Positions 50,796 to 54,874 of a DNA stretch of 54,874 nt are shown here, in pieces. This DNA is from B10-G9 sp964627755 (lineage in GTDB: Bacteria; Chloroflexota; Anaerolineae; Anaerolineales; UBA11858), in NCBI GenBank assembly GCA_964627755.1, contig CAZVIH010000007.1:1-54874 (forward strand). Reading direction: 5' to 3'. Under the pieces are notes generated by a model that did no database searches, was not told where the DNA came from, and was given only the letters and a program-made list of their open reading frames with translations. Both the position numbers and the translations under genes were made by a program. The stretch's first letter is position 1; every line of letters starts with the position of its first letter.

Positions 50796-51740
50796 CTATT
50801 CTTTTTTCACCTCCAGATCACCGCGAACTATATACAGCGGCCTTCCTTTTGCTTCATCATATAATCTGCCAATATATTCCCCCAGCATTCCTATTGAAAG
50901 TAACTGCAAACCGCCCAGAAATAATATCACAATCAGGATCGTTGACTGGCCCATTAAGAATTGGGATCCGGTCAGACGGAGAATGATCATTATCAAGATG
51001 AAGAGAAAACTGATCCCCGTAAAGAAAAAACCCAGGTAGGTTGCCAGTTTCAAGGGGAAATAAGAGAATCCTGTGATTGCATCACTGGCCAGTTTTATCA
51101 TCTTTTTAAGTGGGTATTTGGTCTGACCAGCAAGTCGTTCTGCCCGTTCATATTCCACACCGGTTTGACGGAAACCAACCCAAACCGACATACCCCGCAA
51201 GAACCGGTGTTTTTCCCGCATACTGCCCATCACATCTACAACTTTGCGGTCCAGCAGACGAAAATCCCCCGTATTCATGGGCAAGTTCACATCCGTAATG
51301 CGCTGGATCAGACGGTAAAACACTGAGGCACTGAAAAGTTTGAACCAGGTTTCTCCCGCTCGCTTCGATCGGGTGGCATAAACAACTTCGTAGCCTTCTT
51401 TCCACTTTTTGATCAGATCAAGGATAACTTCAGGGGGATCTTGCAAGTCGGCGTCGATGACAACCATGGCGTCACCATGACTGTAGTCCAAACCTGCTGT
51501 TACAGCGATTTGATGCCCAAAATTGCGGGCAAATATCACTGGAACGATCTTATCATCCTGTTTTTTCAATTCCAGGATGGCCTCAGTCGATCCGTCTGAT
51601 GATCCATCATCAACCATCACAAATTCCCAGGCCTCACCAATTGAATCCATCACTTCAGATACCCGTGTATACAAAACCTGGATATTATCTATTTCATTAT
51701 AGATAGGGGCAATGATAGTAAAGGTTGGCTTGGATATCAT
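50796..51740 (-). CDS. Family 2 glycosyltransferase (GtrB/DPM1-like)
   Basis: 314 aa from ATG 51740. The catalytic domain has TIIAPIYNEIDNIQVLY, EFVMVDDGSSDGS and the DxD-type DADLQDPPEVI; the acceptor-loop segment DFRLLDRKVVDVMGSM...HRFLRGM is also present. Two C-terminal membrane helices (LATYLGFFFTGISFLFILIMIIL and STILIVILFLGGLQLLSIGMLGEYIGRLYDEAKGRP) match polyprenyl-phosphate sugar transferases. They load a sugar on a lipid carrier for glycan or lipid modification. It sits oddly between two PLP enzyme genes. Confidence 0.92.
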   Translation of the reverse strand: MISKPTFTIIAPIYNEIDNIQVLYTRVSEVMDSIGEAWEFVMVDDGSSDGSTEAILELKKQDDKIVPVIFARNFGHQIAVTAGLDYSHGDAMVVIDADLQDPPEVILDLIKKWKEGYEVVYATRSKRAGETWFKLFSASVFYRLIQRITDVNLPMNTGDFRLLDRKVVDVMGSMREKHRFLRGMSVWVGFRQTGVEYERAERLAGQTKYPLKKMIKLASDAITGFSYFPLKLATYLGFFFTGISFLFILIMIILRLTGSQFLMGQSTILIVILFLGGLQLLSIGMLGEYIGRLYDEAKGRPLYIVRGDLEVKKE

Positions 51741-51772
51741 AATCACTCTGCCTTTCCCGGATATTCCAGGAA

Positions 51773-53014
51773 TCAGACTTTTAGAAGTCCTTTCAGTTCT
51801 TCCAGGGTCGGTTTGATTACCGGCGCTTCACCAGCAGCCTGCTTGGCAGCCTTCACATCTTTCAATCCACTTCCAGTATTCATGACCAGGATGGGATCCT
51901 CAGCCCTTACAAGTCCATCCTGGAGGGCAGCCTTCAGCCCAGCAAGGGCAGCTGCGCCGGCCGGTTCTGCAAAAATACCCACAGCACCCAGATCGGAGAT
52001 CGCTTCCAGGATCTTCTGATCCTCTACTGCGATATAGGCTCCCCCTGTCTCGGTAGCAGCCCGGAGGGCTCGGAGACCGTCGCTGGGCATGTTCACGGAG
52101 ATGCTGTCTGCCAGGGTGGTCGCTTGCACAGGAATAATTTCCTCTTTTCCTAATTTGTAGGCGTTGTATATTGCTGCTGAGCCTGTGGATTGGCAGCCAA
52201 AAATCCGCGGCATAACCGTGATCTGTCCGATCTCAAACAGGTCTTTAAATCCTTTATGTATGCCAGAGATAATGTTTCCATCACCAACAGAGACAAAAAC
52301 ACTTAAGGGGCGATCCAGCTGATTTGCCAGGAGCACCTGTTCCCAAATTTCATAGGCTGCTGTCTTTTTCCCTTCAGCCGTGAATGGATTGTAGCCAGTA
52401 TTGCGGTTATACCAGCCAAATTCTTCGGATGCTTCCAGGGAAAGTTTACATGCAGCATCATAATTATCATCAACCAGGATCACCCGGGCTCCGTAGATCA
52501 ACAGCTGGGCAATTTTTGCTGGAGGCGCAGTTTTGGGTGCGAAGATCACCGATTCCTGATCCACGGCTGCAGCCATACCCGCCAGGGCTGCGCCGGCATT
52601 TCCTGTAGAAGCAGTTACGATCACTTCCGCACCGATCTCTTTGGCTCTGGCTACCAGGATCGCGCTGGCCCTATCCTTAAATGAAGCGGTCGGGTTGCTG
52701 CTCTCATCTTTGATCCAGAGTTGTTTCAAACCCAACTTGTTTTTGATTTGCGGAGGAGAGAAAACAGGAGTCCAGCCAGCGGAGCGCAAAGTAGTGCCTT
52801 CTCCAATCATTTTCTTAACAGGGATCAATGGAAAATAACGCCACAGGGAAGGTTCATTCTGCAGGATCAATTCCTCAGTCTTTTTCTTCTTTAGTGCTGG
52901 ATAATCCAGCACTACATCCAAAATTCCATTATCTTTCGGGCAGGTATAGGTAACCTGATCCGGTTGATACTCTGTGCCGCAAATTGAACACTTGTAACCA
53001 GTAAAACTTCCCAT
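51773..53014 (-). CDS. thrC: Threonine synthase
   Basis: 413 aa. The short N-terminal Cys region (C9, C12, C25: YKCSICG...YTCPKDNG) is the rubredoxin-like start of one threonine synthase class. The PLP lysine is Lys113 in DESSNPTASFKDRAS, and TASTGNAGAALAGMAAA and VSVGDGNIISG bind the cofactor. The enzyme forms threonine from O-phosphohomoserine. Homologs with this architecture also include related beta-eliminating enzymes, so its place in a catabolic block leaves some doubt about the true substrate. The ABC ATPase gene upstream ends 4 nt before its start. Confidence 0.82.
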   Translation of the reverse strand: MGSFTGYKCSICGTEYQPDQVTYTCPKDNGILDVVLDYPALKKKKTEELILQNEPSLWRYFPLIPVKKMIGEGTTLRSAGWTPVFSPPQIKNKLGLKQLWIKDESSNPTASFKDRASAILVARAKEIGAEVIVTASTGNAGAALAGMAAAVDQESVIFAPKTAPPAKIAQLLIYGARVILVDDNYDAACKLSLEASEEFGWYNRNTGYNPFTAEGKKTAAYEIWEQVLLANQLDRPLSVFVSVGDGNIISGIHKGFKDLFEIGQITVMPRIFGCQSTGSAAIYNAYKLGKEEIIPVQATTLADSISVNMPSDGLRALRAATETGGAYIAVEDQKILEAISDLGAVGIFAEPAGAAALAGLKAALQDGLVRAEDPILVMNTGSGLKDVKAAKQAAGEAPVIKPTLEELKGLLKV

Positions 53015-53018
53015 AAAC

Positions 53019-54569
53019 TTATGCTCCTTCTTTTACACCAGCCATTAATAAACCCAGTTTTTCAGGTGTGGCCTCTTCACGACCAACAATACCCATAATT
53101 TGACCTTCATAAATCACTGCAATCCGATCTGCCAGAGCGAATATCTCATCCAGGTCCTCGGAAATAAGCAGAATGGCAGTACCTGATATCCGCTCCTCCA
53201 GTAAACGTTCCCGGACATATTCCATCGCACCAACATCCAATCCACGGGTTGGCTGGGCAGCAATGATCACCCTTGGTTCTCTGGAAAGCTCCCTGGCTAC
53301 CACGACTTTCTGAATATTGCCTCCTGACAGACTTTTTGCGGGAGTCTCCTGGGATGGCGTCTTGATCTGGTAATTAGTAATCAAATCAGCACTGTGAGCT
53401 GCAATGGCTTTCAGATTAAGCAATCCACCATTAGAAAATGGTTTTTTATGATGTTCTCTTAAGATCAGGTTCTCCGCTATTGTGAACTCCTTGATCATGC
53501 CATCTTTCATTCTTTCCTCGGGAATGTAGGACAGCGCCAGGTCCGTCCTTCCAGCTGGCGGTAAATGGGAGATATCGACGCCATCTAATTCAATCCGGCC
53601 GCCTGTCATATCACGCAATCCGGTAATTACCTCTGCCAGCTCTCGCTGTCCATTGCCAGATACGCCAGCAATACCCAGAATTTCTCCTGAACGGACTTCC
53701 AGGCTAATGTTCTGGAGCCCGGGCGTGCCGCGGTCACTCCTGCAGGAAGCACCGTCAACTTCAAGGCGGACCTCTCCCAGCTCGACCTTCTCAATTTCAG
53801 GGCGGAAATCCACATCCCGGCCAACCATCCAGCGAGCGAGGTCGGCTTTGGTTGCATCTGCTGTCTGGTAGGTGCCAACTTTTTTACCATCCCTTAAAAC
53901 CGAAACCCGGTCGCTGATATCGATCACTTCATGCAGTTTATGGGAGATGAAGATCAAACCATGCCCGTCCTTGGCCATTTCCCGGATGATCATAAAGAAC
54001 TCATCCACTTCCTGGGGGGTTAAAACAGCAGTAGGTTCATCCAGGATCAACAAGGCAGCGCCCCTATAAAGAGCTTTAATGATCTCCACACGCTGCTGCT
54101 GACCAACCGAAAGCTGCCAGATATATGCTCCGGGATCGATATCCAAGCCATAGATCTTCGCTAACTCAATGATCCTGTCTGAAACCTTTTCCAGATCAGT
54201 CAAAGGCTCCCGGGATGACTTCAAACCCAAAGCTACATTTTCAGCAACCGTGAGAGACTCAACCAGCATAAAATGCTGATGGATCATTCCAATTCCCTGG
54301 CTGATCGCGTCTGTTGGGGAGAGGATTTCCACCGGCAAACCATTAAGCAGGATACGACCTTCATCGGCATGGTACATACCGTAAAGGACTTTCATCAAGG
54401 TTGTTTTTCCAGCTCCGTTTTCACCCAGCAAGGCATGCACTTCACCGGAATGGACATTGAAATCAACATTATCATTTGCTACCACACCTGGAAATCTTTT
54501 TGTGATTCCTTGCATTTCCAGATGGTCAATCCGGGTATGTCCGGAAGGAAGAATGTTTGAATCCGTCAT
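53019..54569 (-). CDS. Nucleoside/BMP-type ABC transporter ATP-binding protein
   Basis: 516 aa with two fused ABC domains. The first has Walker A GENGAGKTTLMK, Q loop MIHQHFMLVESLTVAENV, signature LSVGQQQRVEI and Walker B LLILDEPTAVL. The second is degenerate in Walker A (GVSGNGQRELAE) but keeps LSGGNIQKVVVAREL and RVIIAAQPTRGLD. This dual-ATPase form with a BMP-family binding protein next to it is the purine/pyrimidine nucleoside or sugar importer type. The start follows AGGAGACC. The permease genes are not in the window between the two and would lie upstream. Confidence 0.93.
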   Translation of the reverse strand: MTDSNILPSGHTRIDHLEMQGITKRFPGVVANDNVDFNVHSGEVHALLGENGAGKTTLMKVLYGMYHADEGRILLNGLPVEILSPTDAISQGIGMIHQHFMLVESLTVAENVALGLKSSREPLTDLEKVSDRIIELAKIYGLDIDPGAYIWQLSVGQQQRVEIIKALYRGAALLILDEPTAVLTPQEVDEFFMIIREMAKDGHGLIFISHKLHEVIDISDRVSVLRDGKKVGTYQTADATKADLARWMVGRDVDFRPEIEKVELGEVRLEVDGASCRSDRGTPGLQNISLEVRSGEILGIAGVSGNGQRELAEVITGLRDMTGGRIELDGVDISHLPPAGRTDLALSYIPEERMKDGMIKEFTIAENLILREHHKKPFSNGGLLNLKAIAAHSADLITNYQIKTPSQETPAKSLSGGNIQKVVVARELSREPRVIIAAQPTRGLDVGAMEYVRERLLEERISGTAILLISEDLDEIFALADRIAVIYEGQIMGIVGREEATPEKLGLLMAGVKEGA

Positions 54570-54664
54570 AGGAGACCCTTTTTGTACATTTTTTTATGAT
54601 AAACCCGGGAGAGCAGGATTCCACTGAACCTGATCTCCAGGCTTTTCACAAATTTCTTTATTAT

Positions 54665-54699
54665 CCCCCTTCCCTGCCGGTTATGAACAAGGAAGGGGG
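54665..54699 (-). terminator. Hairpin between the BMP binding protein and the ABC ATPase
   Basis: CCCCCTTCC / GGAAGGGGG, 9 bp with a 17-nt loop, followed on the minus strand by an AT-rich stretch (ATAATAAAGAAATTTG). It may partially terminate so that the binding protein is made in excess over the ATPase. Confidence 0.6.
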
Positions 54700-54730
54700 G
54701 CTAACTTTTACCTCAATAGATCAATTACCC

Positions 54731-54874
54731 TTACTCACCCAATTCAATGGTGATGGAACCATCGATGATACCTTTTATAGTATCCAACGCCAGGCTCTTT
54801 ACTTCTGCGGGCAATTCATAATCAGCATTGAAATCCATAACTTCGCCGCCATTGGCCAGGTCGATCACAAACGA
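54731..54874 (-). CDS. BMP-family ABC transporter substrate-binding protein (C-terminal fragment)
   Basis: Only the last 47 codons and stop are present; the gene runs off the window end. The reading ends FNADYELPAEVKSLALDTIKG...IDGSITIELGE, matching the C-terminal strand-helix-strand of Bmp/Med-type lipoproteins, which usually end with ...PAEVKAxxxxxxxxIIxGxI. It lies just upstream of the dual ABC ATPase on the same strand, so the two form one importer system. The ligand is likely a nucleoside, by analogy. Confidence 0.75.
   Translation of the reverse strand, partial: SFVIDLANGGEVMDFNADYELPAEVKSLALDTIKGIIDGSITIELGE

Noticed and set aside
1..54874. tRNA, rRNA, CRISPR array, prophage or classical insertion sequence
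   Set aside because: I looked for T-loop sequences, regularly spaced repeats, terminal inverted repeats and phage genes and saw none that hold up; only the RAYT gene represents a mobile element.

Overview
This window looks like chromosomal DNA of an anaerobic member of the Chloroflexota, probably Anaerolineae-like. That is an inference from gene content and style: many SH3/CARDB-type lipoproteins with proline- and threonine-rich linkers, FixABCX electron bifurcation, a very large alpha-2-macroglobulin lipoprotein, a UGA-containing peroxiredoxin, and many small orphan membrane proteins. There is no rRNA, recognisable tRNA, CRISPR array, prophage or classical insertion sequence. The only mobile-element gene is a REP-associated (RAYT) transposase.

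Layout. 1-2.9 kb: three related secreted modular proteins (the first cut by the window edge), two of them followed by near-identical hairpins. 3.1-6.2 kb (minus strand): an island of small envelope or stress proteins (coiled-coil membrane protein, two paralogous 56-58 aa membrane proteins, YtxH, dodecin, Lmo0937-type, GlsB/YeaQ-type). 6.3-9.0 kb (minus): a receiver-only protein, then a NarL-type regulator and a PAS/GAF histidine kinase. 9.1-11.3 kb: membrane proteins including a CPBP protease. 11.4-14.9 kb: the complete fixABCX operon with a strong terminator. 15.1-20.2 kb: a second CPBP protease pair, a small acidic protein, a UbiB-like kinase, a CAT-like acyltransferase and membrane proteins. 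20.4-21.1 kb: a peroxiredoxin whose peroxidatic position is an in-frame TGA followed by a SECIS-like hairpin. It is followed by a P-loop kinase and a class V aminotransferase of the cysteine desulfurase/selenocysteine lyase superfamily. 23.3-25.2 kb: membrane protein, lipoprotein, flavodoxin-like protein. 25.3-28.3 kb (minus): a 995 aa receiver-plus-ATP-grasp protein related to the PEP synthase N-terminus. 28.6-32.4 kb: small exported protein, OmpR/HAMP-kinase two-component pair, SH3 lipoprotein. 32.5-38.6 kb (minus): alpha-2-macroglobulin. 38.7-46.2 kb: nucleoside deoxyribosyltransferase, orphan ABC ATPase, DUF2085 protein, surE, MFS transporter, htpG, folP. 46.3-46.9 kb: RAYT. 47.0-54.9 kb (minus): a catabolic and transport block with dihydropyrimidinase, an unknown protein, a PLP lyase/synthase-like enzyme, a glycosyltransferase, threonine synthase, a nucleoside-type ABC ATPase and the end of a BMP-family binding protein.

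How it fits together. FixABCX and the redox proteins suggest low-potential electron management under anaerobiosis, and the Sec-peroxiredoxin would protect against peroxide. The last block suggests uptake and breakdown of nucleosides or cyclic amides feeding amino-acid-type PLP chemistry. The two least expected signals are the selenocysteine peroxiredoxin, which also lacks the usual resolving cysteine, and a set of repeated palindromes: a REP family with a resident RAYT whose own 3' end lies inside a REP copy, and a second family of gene-end hairpins that differ only by compensatory changes.
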